Below, in pieces: positions 13,118 through 24,950 of a DNA stretch of 64,000 bases. Location: contig NW_023998415.1 of the NCBI RefSeq assembly GCF_014805625.2, forward strand, positions 30,554,428 to 30,618,427, in the 5' to 3' direction. The notes beneath the pieces are model-generated. The model saw only the letters and a program-made list of their open reading frames with translations, ran no database searches and had not been told where the DNA came from. How positions within the stretch are numbered: position 1 is the stretch's first letter; every line of letters begins with the position of its first letter. The position numbers and the translations under genes are program-made. The stretch comes from Glossina fuscipes (taxonomy: Eukaryota > Arthropoda > Insecta > Diptera > Glossinidae).

Positions 13118-14552
13118 TGGGTGAGATGGGCAGAAAAGAGAATACAAAACAATTCGCTCATTATAACATCAGAAACAACTAAATGACAAGATGTATCAGC
13201 TTTTTTTTTTCAAAATGCAACACCGAGAGATTTTCGGAGACCTATTGCGTGTTCCTGTTATAAATATAAAAACAAAAAAAAAAAACAGCAGTCACGCCGT
13301 TAATTAGTGATTGGCGTTTTTTTCATTCCCATCATTTTTTCGTTTCCTGATATGACGTCACATTCCCTCCAAATGCTTACAAAACAATCGCATACACGTA
13401 TTCTATGTTTTTGAAGTGTGTGTATGAAAAAATCAAATAGTAGCTGGGTGGGTAGAACATATGAGATTTGCCTTTCCTTTCATCGTTTATTCGGTATTGA
13501 AAATTTGCAAATTTTATGTTCACTAATTGTTTCAATAAATTTCAATGAAGAGGTTTAGCAAGTTTAGTTTTAGAAGAAGATGATTTTGGTAGCACTTGTG
13601 CATTGTAAAATATTTAAACTGGGAATCTATGTAAGGATTTGGCTTTCATAAGCTTTGTAATTACGCAATAAGTAAATAAATTCACATTAAAATTTCGAAA
13701 ATATTCTATGAAGAAATATGAAAATTTTCATTGAGACTTATTGAAGCAATTGGTGAGCATAAAATTTTTAACTCTTCACACCATGTGAACTGTGAAAGAA
13801 TATCTATTATATTTGCTGCATACGTACCTACTATTTAGTTTTTTTCGTAAATACACACTTATACGCCATATACCATAGCGCGTATTCACTTGGAAGCAAA
13901 CGGAATGCAAACATTTGAGAGAGTGTGACGTCATATAGAGAAACTATCGACATATTGATCTTTGTCCATACAAATAATGAGAATGAAGGATCAAGTTGCT
14001 AATTAATTGCTTTACTGCTGTTATTGATAACAGCAAACAGGCGAAAAGTCCGTAAATTTCATTTAGCTTGAATTTTGCAAAAACAAAAAAAAAACCTGGA
14101 ACATCTTAACATTTAGTTGTCTCTGATAATTCCGTAAAATATACACAACTCATATACACAACTCTCTTTTTCTTTCTCTTTTTCCCTCTCTCTCGTTCTC
14201 GTTCACTGTCTTTTTTTATTTCTCTCTCCTTTCTCTCTCCTTCTCTGCTATTCTATCCTTTTTTGCTTAAGTTAATTGACTACAATTGAAATTTAAACGG
14301 AAATGACGTCAAACAATTATTAATTTCCGTCGCATTATTTGTTACAATAACTGTTGCTATTAGTTATTACAATTATTTCATTATACGAGGCTATTTCATT
14401 ATAAAGCAACCGAAATATAATAACAGAGCGCATTAATGCATTAATTAATTTCATCAATAAAAAAAAAACACTCACGCACAAGCAAACATAGATATCTCTG
14501 ATTAAATTTGAAAAAAAAAACAGATATACATATGGATACATGCATGGGTTAC

Positions 14553-16000
14553 CAACACTACCGCCAGTACCACCATCACTGTCCCCGTTAACGCTACGGC
14601 GGATGCTATCATTCAGATCTAAGCGTTGCTGGATATTACTATAGCGACCGGCTGAAGCTGTAGTTATAGGGACCTGCAAACTGGCATTAAATGATTGGTA
14701 TAATGAGGAGGAGGCTTGAAATGGCAAACGTTGACGCATTAATGCTTGCTGTCGACGTAATCGTCAACGTTGCACAATGAGATAAACTCATAGTTCATTT
14801 CTTTATTTTCTAAGGTGTCATTGCAGCTAGCAATGGGGTTTGATAATCTGGTTGCAGTGGTGACATTGGGGTTAGCGGTTGTGTTGGTGTTAGCAATATT
14901 GGGATTAACTTTATTATTAATAAATGAACAGGAATTATCATCTTGTCGCGGGCTATGATAAGATAGCTTGGAGCTTGCTATGTAAAAAACGCCCTCCTCA
15001 CCCTCATTTCTCTTTTGGTCCTCGTCGTGATATTGAATGCTTTCCTTATTTTTACGATTTGCTTTCAATAATGGTTCAATTGAATAATAATGATTTGCAA
15101 TATTATGATTAGCATGCATATGGTGATTAGTTGGTTTATGTTCATAATGTTGTAAATGTTGCAGATGTGTTGTAGTCGCTGTTTGTTGCTCTTGTTCTTG
15201 TTCTTGTAGTTGTTGCAGTTGTTGATGCATCAGTTCCATGGAATGGCATTTATTAAGTGAAATTTTTGTCATATGGTGGCGATTATTTGAAGTGTAGTAA
15301 TTACTATTACTTTTGTTGTTGTTATTATTATTGCTGTTATTGTTTGCAATATTGTTATTGTTATTTTCTTTATTATGGATGTCAGTGGTGGTGGTGGTGG
15401 TGGTGGTGATGGTGGTTGTGGTGTTGGTAAAAGTAGATGTTGAGTTTTTTAGATTTTTATCATCAACAAAGTTATATCTACCGTAATTATTGTCCAATAG
15501 CATTGCGGGGCATCCTCCATCTCTAACAGCTACGTCGGCACAACCGCTTGAGGAGACAGTATTCGTTGTAGGAATTTTTCGTGCTGCTTTCGGCTGTTGC
15601 ATGGAATTTAACTTGCACTGGCACCTTGGAAGCATTCTTCGTCGGTGTCCATATGCTCTGGCGCCAAATGGAAACTTTGCCTCTGTAATTGGTGTTGTTG
15701 ATATTGGTGAGGCTGCTGTGATGTTGGCTGCTTATAATAAAGGAATGTGGTATTATTAAGAACTCCGGCGATTTGGACTTGCATAGGCGAGAAGACATTA
15801 GATACCGCAGGCCTTTCACTATGACGCATATCTGTTGCACTGGCACCACTTAAATAACCGACCGGATATTCATGTTCGTGTTGGTTTTGCTGTTGTTGAT
15901 GTTGTTGTTGTTGGTGTTGTATTTGCTGGTATTTGTATGATACCAAGCATGCGGGCTGCCTGACGTTCATGGGCCTGCGTATAGTAACTGTGATGTTGTT
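14553..16000 (-). pseudogene. Gln/Asn/His-rich coding stretch with broken reading frame, possibly a real exon
   Basis: Three long minus-strand frames follow one another in a block that is less A/T-homopolymeric than its flanks. Upstream (15970-15608) is a Q-rich segment with 'QHQQQQHQQQQNQHEHEY', then 'ERPAVSNVFSPMQVQIAGVL' and 'DTDEECFQGASAS'. The next frame (15635-14739) gives 'LNSMQQPKAARKIPTTNT', Thr- and Asn-rich runs and 'QQLQQLQEQEQEQQ'. The third (about 14765-14553) gives 'RRQQALMRQRLPFQASSSL' and 'SIRRSVNGDSDGG', ending before a plausible donor GTAACC (14547-14552). A fourth piece, 'QAHERQAARMLG', is read in another frame near 15945-15990. At the two inner breaks a single missing T (near 15609 and 14755) would join the frames. 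Either assembly indels in a live exon or a decayed copy would explain this. The protein family was not recognised. Confidence 0.5.
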
Positions 16001-16037
16001 GTAATTGTAATTAATTTTGAGTGCAGTTCATTGCGCT

Positions 16038-16330
16038 TTTTTATACCCACCACTGTAAGATGGGGGTATACTTATAATTCTGAATCGATTTAGCCATGTC
16101 TGTCCGTTTGTGTGGCTGTGTGTTGTTTGTTATTCTCCTGATCATCAAAATGAAGATATCGGCATTGAAATTTGGTACAAACATTGGACGTTTTTGCATC
16201 TAAGTTGTTATTGAAAATGGGCCAAATTGGTCACAGCAGAAGTCTGCAGTGGGCGATTTGAATGTTGAGACTTACAGACGCCGTCAGCGTAAATCACCTA
16301 TTTATGTGGGCGTTCTCGCCTTAGAGGAAA
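16038..16330. repeat. Dispersed fly repeat, copy C
   Basis: It begins 'tatacccaccactgtaagatgggggtatac' in pieces, continues with 'ctgaatcgatttagccatgtctgtccg', and later has 'gaaaatgggccaaattggtca'. The same blocks recur, often inverted, near 35110, 38380, 44775, 46150, 55780 and 60040. It has no coding capacity. It abuts the upstream edge of the Gln-rich coding stretch. Confidence 0.6.
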
Positions 16331-16743
16331 TAATATTCTAAAATACAGCGAATTTTTTTAGAATTTTTTTCATTTTCCTTTTATTACATTAATAAATGTC
16401 GTAATACCACTCAGAACTTCTTAATGACTGCCAATCTGGGTCTAACATCGTCACTCTGATAATTTGCCTCCGCAAAAAAATCACGACCACACATTTATCC
16501 GCTATCTTGCTGGCTATCTTACCAAAAGAATACAGACTTTTGAAAACAAACGGCTGGAATGATATACAGGTCTGTCCCTCTCCATACCTTCTCCTACCCT
16601 TAGTCATATCTTGGGAACTGTCGATCTCTGAAAGGGCTTTACTTCTGACAGCTAAAGAAATTTTGAAAGTTAAAATCATCAGACTGTTTTCTTTCTCGGA
16701 TGATAGTCTCCAGGGCATGTGATGTATCCAGCAACTACACAAG

Positions 16744-17461
16744 TTGTTATTCAAAATTTTATCGTATTATCAACAAAGTCAACCCTATCCTTATCTTGCC
16801 ATTCGAAAATGTATCAAAAGATTCGTGGTTTTTTCCGACAGCAGATCGTCCCTGAGCCTAACAAAAACAAAAGATCCTCACAATATGTGTATATCTGAAA
16901 TTCTTAATATTTTGACGATTTGTGATGTAGATACATGTGATCTCGTCTGGACTCCGCGTCATTGTGGCTGTCATATAAATGAAAATGCTCGTCAAGCTCG
17001 GCATGATGGTGACGTTCTCTCAATCAAATATCTCGCCAAAAACGCCTTCCGTCTAATTCGAAATAAGATCGTGCAAGACTGGAAAGACAAGTGTCGGGAT
17101 ATAGCAAGATCAAATGAAGATTCAATACAAAATTCATTCTTTCATGATCTTTAAACCTCTTTCTGATGCCAACTTTACCACACGGGAGAATAAAGCGCTC
17201 AAAGGACTCAAGTTCAACCAAACATATGACAAAGTTTATTTAAAGGTCGTTGGACGGATGCCATCTGGTATATGTGATGAGTGTCACACAAAAGAGTTAG
17301 CCGCGTATCTTATTTTTATGTTCAGTAAATTCAACAACGCTAGACATTCATTTGAAATTTTCGATATCTATAGTAACCTATATGAAGTCTTTCGTGCTCG
17401 CAATAAATTTGATCTTAAGCACCTAACTGCCTTCATTCAAACTGCTGACTGCTCCTTTTAA
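16744..17461 (+). pseudogene. RNase H and C-terminal remnant of a non-LTR retrotransposon
   Basis: The frame at 16744-17154 contains 'VVFSDSRSSL' (the beta strand with the third catalytic Asp of retrotransposon RNase H) and then 'DLVWTPRHCGCHINENA', matching the 'xxWVPxHxGIxGNExAD' block. The last Asp is replaced by Arg ('NENARQAR'). The overlapping frame at 17114-17461 gives 'FNQTYDKVYLKVVGRMPSG' and 'ICDECHTKE', resembling the terminal region with a Cys-rich knuckle. This RNase H plus C-terminal layout is typical of I-type and LOA-type elements. The frame change, lost Asp and absence of upstream RT mark it as a dead fragment. Confidence 0.65.
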
Positions 17462-20400
17462 GTTATCGTAGTTATTATCATTAAACTTCTTCATACTTTA
17501 AGAGTGTTCTTAAGAATTTTTTGTAATTCCATAAACCAATAATTCCTACAAAGCCATAGCTTGTTATCAACGTTCTGGACTAAACTCCAAAATGGACAAC
17601 TTGAATATCAACTAGTCGAGATAGGTTAACGTTATTGTATCTTCAATAAATCAACAATAATCATCAGGTGATCCCGATCATCTTTTCTCTCTGTCATCGC
17701 CTCCGTTGCGGTTATCAACCCGAAACTCTTAAGATGATTTTCTGTTAAAAACTCTCAACGTTATAGTGGTTTTATTACATACAGATATGATCTATTCTTC
17801 TTTTGTTTACCAAAAAAAAAAAAAAAATGCCGCCGTAGTTTTTCTTACACTTCTTTAAGTGAACTGTGACCTCTCCCACGCGCTCTAGTATGACTTGACA
17901 GAATTAGTATTATCAAACTTATGCGACTCAAAGGTCATCTGTTTGGAAAGAAACCGCCAACTTTTTCCTTAAGGCAATATATGCAGAACTCATCTGTTAT
18001 CTCATCTTACGCTTCATATATTGCGTAGTGTGTGCCTTGTTTACCTTATTCGCACAATTGTTTTTTGTTTTCTTGCGAAAAGCATCAGTTCGAATATGTG
18101 CTGCTGATCGAAACTAGCTTCGTTTTCTCATGTTTAGTCTTTTGAATAAAAAATTTTACGAATTTTTCTTCTACTTCTTCTTGCTTCCTTTGCCTAAAAA
18201 GTAATTTTATCGTTGCATTTTTTACGCAATCTCTGATTTCCATATATATGATTGTTTATTTAATTAAAGAAAATCCTTTGGACTTGCGCAACTTCAAATG
18301 GATTTAAAAAATTTTTTTTCAATATTTTTTTAGTTTATTTGAAATTTCAAATTATATTAGACTAATTGTAAATACCTCTTAGGAGTTGCAATTCTTCTCC
18401 TTCGTCTTCTGTCATCTCTGCAAATCAACAACGGTTAGCTAATCTACTTTTAGGCTAACTTGTAAAATTAAATAAGTTCAGTTCGCGTATTTTCCAAAAC
18501 ACTATACATTTAGAGGAGGTGATAGAAGAGCTAATTGGTTGCTATCTTTTTGGTTGGACTTAGTTCAAATATTTGCTTTATTCTTCTTTTTAATAGAAAA
18601 GGAAAAGTTTTTTATAATGTTTTTCATGGATTTCATGGCATTTGTCCAACCACATGTTCAATCGGAATGGTTTAAATAAGGACAACTCTATCTTTACAAA
18701 TTTCTTATTAATGCATTAAATTCGATTTAAGGTAAAGTAAAGAACACAAATACATCAGCTTTAGGCGTGAGACGTGAAAACGAACTGTCATTAATATAAA
18801 TTTTCATTTGGGCAACGAATGAAATCAATTTGAGAAAATGAAACATTAAAGAACGGGCGGTCATCATATAGCGGAAAGTTAGCTTTTGCATTGGTATTCA
18901 GCCGGTTTAGCCGGCGAACACAAGACCGAAAGCTAACTTTCAGCTACGTGATTGCACCTCTGCATTTACAATAGAATAAAAGTTATAATATTTTAAACAC
19001 TATAAAGTGATTAGATGAAGTTTGAAAGAGGATTGAGTACAAATGTAAATAAGCTGCTTAATTATTTCAACTTAAACTGTATTTATTTGTGAGTGAATTT
19101 ACAACTGAGGGTGAATAAATATCAAAACAAAAACTACATTATATGTCTGCATTAAGATTTTGTCGACTTCTTAACTATTTTTACTATTTTTATCAACACC
19201 CCGTAAGCTGCAATTGGTTTTTAGTATAAAATTGGCCTTTTCTCAAAACCATAAATCTTCTATTTATAATCTGTTGACAACGTGCTCAAACTCTTCGCTA
19301 ATTGTCTAAAGTGCAACTCTGCTTTTTCTCTTTAACCAGCAATTATGTGTTAATTTGTTTTTGTTTCATGTTTTGAAGACAAATAAGAATCCAAAGCAAA
19401 AAACGAAAGTGACAGTTCAAAGAAAAATTTTCTTATTTTATTTGAGAGAGAATAAAATTCAATTTCTGAGAGTAAAATTTACTTTCTTGTACGTTTTTTA
19501 TGAATGCCCTTGTTTACTTTAGTGAGATTAAAATTTTATTTCTAAAAGTAAAATTTTTTTTTGCGGAGAACCTGAGAAAAAAATTCTCGTTACAAAAAAC
19601 GAAATTTTTATTATAAAATTTCTATTATTTTTAACCTCTTTTTTTCAAATGAATAATAAAAAATTACCTGTTAAATAAAATTATATTAATTAAAACTAAA
19701 CTAAAAATAACAACAATTATATTTATATAACTAATAATATAATTTTTATTGTATCCAAATCAAATACATAATTTCGTTTCATATAATATATTATTTTTCA
19801 ATTCGATTAGATAATGCAGTTAATATCCTAGACATTCCAGCATTAAAATACTTATTATCATCCAATTTCAACTAATCCTAATAAAATTGTAATTAATATT
19901 ATTGAAAGCGATTAAAATGCAAATATAAAAATTAATATAATAATCGATCCAATTCGATTACAATTTTTCAATCCCCTATTACATATTCTTTTCTATAAGA
20001 AGTTACATAAAAATTGAACTTATTGCCTATGCAAACTGTATTCAGTTGCCTTGGTTGCTCATGCAAGCGCAACGTAACAAAGTAATAAATCGCACTTAGT
20101 AGACATAGTAGCTAAAATGCATTGAGTTAAGGTGACCAGATTTCATATTTCCACATTTTGGGACGATATATATATAAATTAAAAATAATTTTCTTTTTCC
20201 ATTTCTATAAAAAAGTCATTGTAGTATTGTTAATATTGTATTCAAGACTGTATTTGCTAAATATTCTAAAAACATATAAATGTATAGAAAATTTCTACAT
20301 TTGGTGACCTTAACTGCAATTGTGTAGACACTTTAAACGTATAATACAAAAAAACCCAAATATGATGCCAAATGGAAGTTAACAAATAATACAGAGTTGC

Positions 20401-20945
20401 AAATTTCAGTTTGTCAGATGCAGTAGATGCAGGGTCGTATTTTAGCAAAATTGTTTTATATTCGTGAAATTCTATAAAAAATTACTTATAAAATTATTCT
20501 TACTTTTTATTATTAATATCAGCACAACCTCATGACATTTTTAATTTTGCTATCTTGTACGTTTTTTCGTCTTAATAGTAAAAATGTGTAAAAGTCTAAT
20601 AATTTTTTTCTTATGCATTGCACAATTATTTTCTGTTTGAAAGGAATTTATGTTTTTTATTATGGGTTCTTATATTTTTTTCATGCATATTCTCTTGATA
20701 ATATGCACAATACAAAATGAAATCTTTCTTGAATATTTGAAAGATTTTCTCAGTCGGGTAATTAACACCATTAGCTAGGTATTTGCTCTCGCTGATAAGA
20801 GTTTCCATTTGAATTTCTTTTATTTTCTTCTCATTTTTGGAGTGTTTTTCAACTACTGTTGGAGCTTTTATAATAAGCGATGAGCACATTTCAGAGTTCG
20901 CTCTTTTACGGATATATGCCTTTATCGCATTTGCAATAATTAGGC
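17462..20945. other. Non-coding stretch with one strong hairpin
   Basis: It is AT-rich, especially 19450-20560. No coding exon was recognised. The only structured element seen is the long imperfect hairpin at 18855-18960, listed separately. Confidence 0.5.
18855..18960. ncRNA. 106-nt imperfect hairpin, pri-miRNA-like or palindromic element
   Basis: The two arms pair over almost their full length. An inner stem gccgg/ccggc (18901-18905 with 18911-18915) has the 5-nt loop tttag. A perfect 13-bp block pairs gaaagttagcttt (18874-18886) with aaagctaactttc (18929-18941). About ten more pairs lie between them, and about fourteen more extend outward to 18855/18960. In all about 41 positions pair, counting G-U, with only small mismatches and one bulged A at 18900. 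This is too regular for chance in AT-rich DNA. A microRNA precursor or a short foldback transposable element would both fit. Strand and expression cannot be judged, and no known microRNA was recognised. Confidence 0.4.
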
Positions 20946-21296
20946 ATAGTATTTATTATTTATTTATTTATTTATTTATTTTATTCCACTTATACTAGAA
21001 ACTCAACTAAACAAGTAACAGTCGAGTTCAATAGGCTCTTAATGCAAAACTAATATTAATTAACAATAAAATTGAGTATAAGCATAATAAAACAAATAAG
21101 AAGAGAAAAAAAAAAAAGAAAAAGAAAAAAGAAAAAAAAGCATGTACACTATCAGCATAGGAGCACACTTACAACCGGTACAGCACCAAATTGCAAATGA
21201 ACCCCTAAGCCATCGCAAACATGCATAAGTCTGGCAACCGATAATAAATTAACAATAATTCACTTTCGAAACGTAACGACTTTTTAAGGATGAAAG
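20946..21296 (-). mobile_element. 3' untranslated region and AAATA-type tail of the non-LTR element
   Basis: It lies downstream (on the minus strand) of the ORF2 stop at 21297. It ends in a microsatellite-like tail visible on the + strand as (tttat)/(attt) repeats at about 20950-20983. An A-rich stretch (+ strand) lies at 21106-21139. The tandem tail rather than pure poly-A sets the 3' end of the element. No clear target-site duplication was found by eye. Confidence 0.55.
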
Positions 21297-24205
21297 CTAG
21301 TTTAAATACGACATAGGTAAATCGCGCGTATTAAGCAATGTTGCTTTAATGGACTTTAAAGAGTCCGATAACGAGAATAAGTGGTAGACGTCATTTAGGT
21401 TCTTGCAAACGACTCTGAGCGGATTGAACAGCTCATAATTAAATTTACACTGATTAAGCTTTACCAAGATAAAGTGCCTAGAGAAGCGGTTAGGGACATT
21501 GAAGCTTACTTCACCAAGTAATGAAGGCGAGTCAATAGCACCATTTATTACTTTAATTAGAAAGGAAACGCCAAGAACAAATCTACGTTTCTCAAGAGAC
21601 GGTAGGGACAGCAGAAGCAACCTATTTTCATACGGAGGAAGAGAGGCAATCGGATCCCAACCCAAATTTCTAAGGGCAAACAGCAAGAATTGCTTTTGAA
21701 CTGATTCAATTGAATCTACGTAGCACCTATATGAAGGAGACCACACAACTGAGGCATACTCGAGTATGGGTCTAACCAAACACATGTACAGCCTTTTCGT
21801 AATGTAGGGATCATCAAGCTCTTTGGACCACCTTTTTATAAAACCAAGCGCGGACCTAGCTTTGCTAATCGAGAGCTCAATATGCAAGTTAAAACGTAAC
21901 CTATGGTCAAATAGGACGCCTAAATCCGTAATCGAATCGACGTCCTCCAACTTATGCGAATCTATGAAATACTGAGTAATGAATGACTTTCTTCTTGAGA
22001 ATGAAAGCTTCTTACATTTACTCAGATTTAGTTGCAGGAGATTCAAAGAGCACCATGCAACAAAATTATCTAAATCACCTTGAAGCTGATGTGATTGCGA
22101 TTCAACAGAGAAGGAAGAAAACAGTTTCACATCATCAGCATACATTAAGATCTGGCTGGAATTAACCACCGATGGGAGATCGTTAATGTATAAACTAAAT
22201 AAAATGGGACCCAAGTGACTTCCTTGAGGTACGCCAGACGTAACGGGGAATTCATCCGAGCTAATGAAGTTAAACAAAACTCTGAAGGATCTATTGTGCA
22301 GATAAGAGCTTATCCATTTCACTAAGTAGGGTGGGAAACCGGAGGCTTGGAGTTTAAAGATAAGTAGTCTATGGTTAACCAAATCAAATGCTTTGCTTAA
22401 ATCAGTGTAAATAACATCTGTGCGAGAGCCACTAGAAAAAGCCTTGAAAACATGACAGGTAAACTCTAACAAGTTGGTGACTGTAGATCGCCCTTTCCGA
22501 AAGCCGTGCTGGTGCGGAGAAATATACGAATTAATGGCAAAGGCTAAATGCTGAGTCACAATACGCTCGAACAACTTGGGCAAGACACTCAACTTGGCTA
22601 TGCCTCTGTAGTTCTCAACAAATTGTCTACTTCCACTCTTGTGGATAGGAATAAGGAAACTACTCTTCCAACATGAAGGGAAAACACCTGAACACAAGGA
22701 CATGTTAAAAATCTTTGAGATCACACCACACAACTCGACAGCGCAAGATTTAAGTACACATGATGGAATTCCATCAGGTCCAGGCGAACAACTGTATATT
22801 AGAGAACTTAACCCTTTGAAAACATCATCTTCCGAAATAACCAAGTTAGGTATTGAAACCGAGTTAGTTATAGGATATGGGTAGTTTGCTGATAACTCAA
22901 AATTAGCAATCGAAAAGTTTCGTCGGAAATACTCAGCAAATAGATTTGAGATTTCAAAATCATCCGAGGAACCAGAGCCATTAAAAGAAACATGAGATGG
23001 ATATGTGGAAATTTTTCTTTTAGAGTTAACAAATTTAAAGAAGAATTTAGGATTAGCAAACAGAGAGGATTTAATGAACTGAAGGTATCTGCAGTAATAA
23101 TGATGGTTGAGGGAGTTAAATCTATGCCTCGCCACCGAGTAAGCGACATAGTCGAGCGCAGAGCCACTTTTCGAATATTTTTTGAATAGCGAGTTTTTTC
23201 TATTCTTGTGATATTTAATTGTCTTATTAAACCACGGGGGACATCTGCTTCGAGGTCGACAATGCTTGATCGGAACAGATGCAGCAATAGCTAGATTTAA
23301 TGTATTGTAGAACGATGGCATTAAGTTTTCAATACTACCGGTTGAGAAATCAAGCGTCAGATGTGAAAGACGATGTTTTAGTAATACAATATTGATTTTA
23401 TGAAAATCATAATAATTATTTAAACAAGTTTGAGTTGGCACATTAAGGCATTCCAACAAACCATCATTAATATGATGAAAGGAAATGCATATTGATGGAT
23501 GATAAGGATCCTCAGGTAAACTAAAAGGTGGGCAACGATTTACGTAAATCTCGGGAAAATTGGCAAAGCAGAGATCAAGCAGTCTACCATTACAATTAGG
23601 GATACGATTATATTGACCCAAATTATGATCAAACAATTCATTAAAGAACACAACAGCCCTATCAGACGTTGAAGTAGGAACCAAACAGCCAGAATTATCA
23701 GTGTTACACCAAGTGACTTGAGGCAAATTGAAGTCACCCAATGCAACAACCAAATCGGTGGGTCTGGACCGCTTGGCCACTTCACAAATGAGGGCAGCGT
23801 GTTTCCCGTAAATGGAAATATCAGAATTTGGGGGAATATAGGAGCAGGTTATGAATAGATATTTATCAGGCATATTCGCACGAATAGCGATAAATTCAAC
23901 GTCAGGAGAAGTGGGAAATTCAATTAAATTGGACGGGACTGACGCAGATATGGCAATTAATACACCACCACCAATGCGATTTACTCGATCATTTCTAAAC
24001 ACTTGGAAAGAATTATGAAAAAGTTCCGACGAATGTAGATCGGGTTTTAGCCAGGTTTCAGTAAAGGCCAAACAGAAAAATTCCGTGCTCACTGAATTTA
24101 GAAAAGTGGAACGAATTTTCGAATTTAGGCCCCTAACATTTTGATAAATGAGAGATAGTGGGCCTGAAGAAACAATTAGTTTTTTGAAGGCGACAAGACT
24201 ATTGC
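21297..24205 (-). CDS. Non-LTR retrotransposon ORF2: endonuclease and reverse transcriptase
   Basis: This is an open frame of more than 930 codons with no internal stop. The N-terminal part is an APE-type endonuclease: 'LIYQNVRGLNSKI' just upstream of the GTG at 24090-24092, then 'LAFTETWL', 'VALGDFNLPQVTW' and 'DPYHPS', which correspond to the Asn, Glu, Asp/Asn and Asp-His catalytic blocks. The reverse transcriptase follows with 'GPDGIPSCVLK', 'FRKGRSTVTNL', 'YTDLSKAFDLVNH', 'SGVPQGSHLGPILFSLYIND' and the active-site 'YADD' at 22131-22142. No RNase H is seen after it. The architecture fits the Jockey/CR1 group. The frame opens after a TAA near 24206 and has no ATG before the endonuclease begins, so it is probably made by -1 frameshift from ORF1 at 24179-24185. 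The intact frame suggests a fairly recent insertion. Confidence 0.88.
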
Positions 24206-24950
24206 CTTGGTATTACGGGGACGATCACGAGGGATAAATTCCTTAATTAAGGATCCTACCGGCCACAGTGATTTATTTAACAACATATCACTGTTTTCAG
24301 TCGGAACTAATATTTTAAAAGAGGAGATTGCCCTAGCTTGAGAAGGAGCCATTTTGAAGATGCTAACACGCTTTAAGTTGACTGATGGGACTTTCGTCGC
24401 CAGATAACCTTTTATGTTATCCACCGATGTTTCAGGTGCCAGTCTTGACACAAATATTGCTTTTCTGGGAGGAACTGCCGTCAAGCAAATGTCATTATTT
24501 GGAACAGGAGGGGGGTTCACAGTAGGAGAGTTTCGAGTTGGGGAAAATATAGATGGGGTTATCGCCCTTGTACCGCCAGCTTGTGAGACTTGCCCAGTCT
24601 GGTGACCAGCATTCACACGCGAACAGGCAGGAGGAGAGGATGACTTATTTTTCTCTTCATTACTTTTAGGCGATGGCACTTGATTAGAGTGAGTGGCGGC
24701 TCTGGGCGGAGATACCCTTGCCACTTCAGCGTAGCTTAAAACCGATGGACTTGCCGGTTTGTTTGTAACTGTTTTGCTACCAACCGACTCAGCAATATCG
24801 GAAACATTACTATTCATTTTAGAGTTAGAAGGAGCGGTAACTTGTACCAACGAATTAGATTTGGAGAAAGCCAGTGGTGCCCATAATTTATTTAGTTCTG
24901 TTTCTAGTAAATTTTCCAGCGATATACCATCCCATGATTCAACATTTAAT
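24176..24950 (-). CDS. Non-LTR retrotransposon ORF1 (gag-like), probably 5'-truncated
   Basis: The frame ends at TAA 24176-24178 and is open upstream to about 24950, with the first ATG codon at 24815-24817 ('MNSNVSDIAE'). It has a Ser/Pro-rich linker with 'VLSYAEVARVSPP', then a C-terminal domain with 'KAIFVSRLAPETSVDNIKGYL' in pieces and 'LWPVGSLIKEFIPR'. This resembles the RRM-like end of ORF1 proteins in CR1-type insect elements ('VFVSRL...KLWPxGxxVREF'). The usual N-terminal PHD or zinc motifs are absent, so the 5' end is probably truncated. The frame runs straight on from the P-type transposase remnant upstream. The last codons, TCA AAA AAC TAA, form a -1 frameshift heptamer leading to ORF2. 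Confidence 0.7.
24179..24185 (-). promoter_or_regulatory. Likely -1 ribosomal frameshift site A AAA AAC
   Basis: On the minus strand the ORF1 codons read TCA AAA AAC TAA, which places the heptamer A AAA AAC in the correct phase (X XXY YYZ) directly before the stop. Slipping back by one base gives AAA AAA CTA ATT, which continues into the open ORF2 frame. The ORF2 frame is closed by a TAA about 20 nt upstream of the heptamer and has no ATG before the endonuclease. The same heptamer drives efficient -1 frameshifting in several retroelements. A downstream stimulatory structure was not worked out. Confidence 0.65.

Larger units (their letters stand above)
6328..14330. other. Long non-coding AT-rich region
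   Basis: No gene was recognised. The region holds irregular 'tatactgtatac' repeats at about 6335-6440, a tetranucleotide tract at 8811-8857, CT, TATAT, AC/GA and ATTC microsatellites between about 10138 and 13117, an N gap inside poly-T at 10876-10885, and a SINE tail fragment near 11068-11170. Open frames are short and low in complexity. Promoters or RNA genes could be present but cannot be told apart by eye. Confidence 0.5.
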
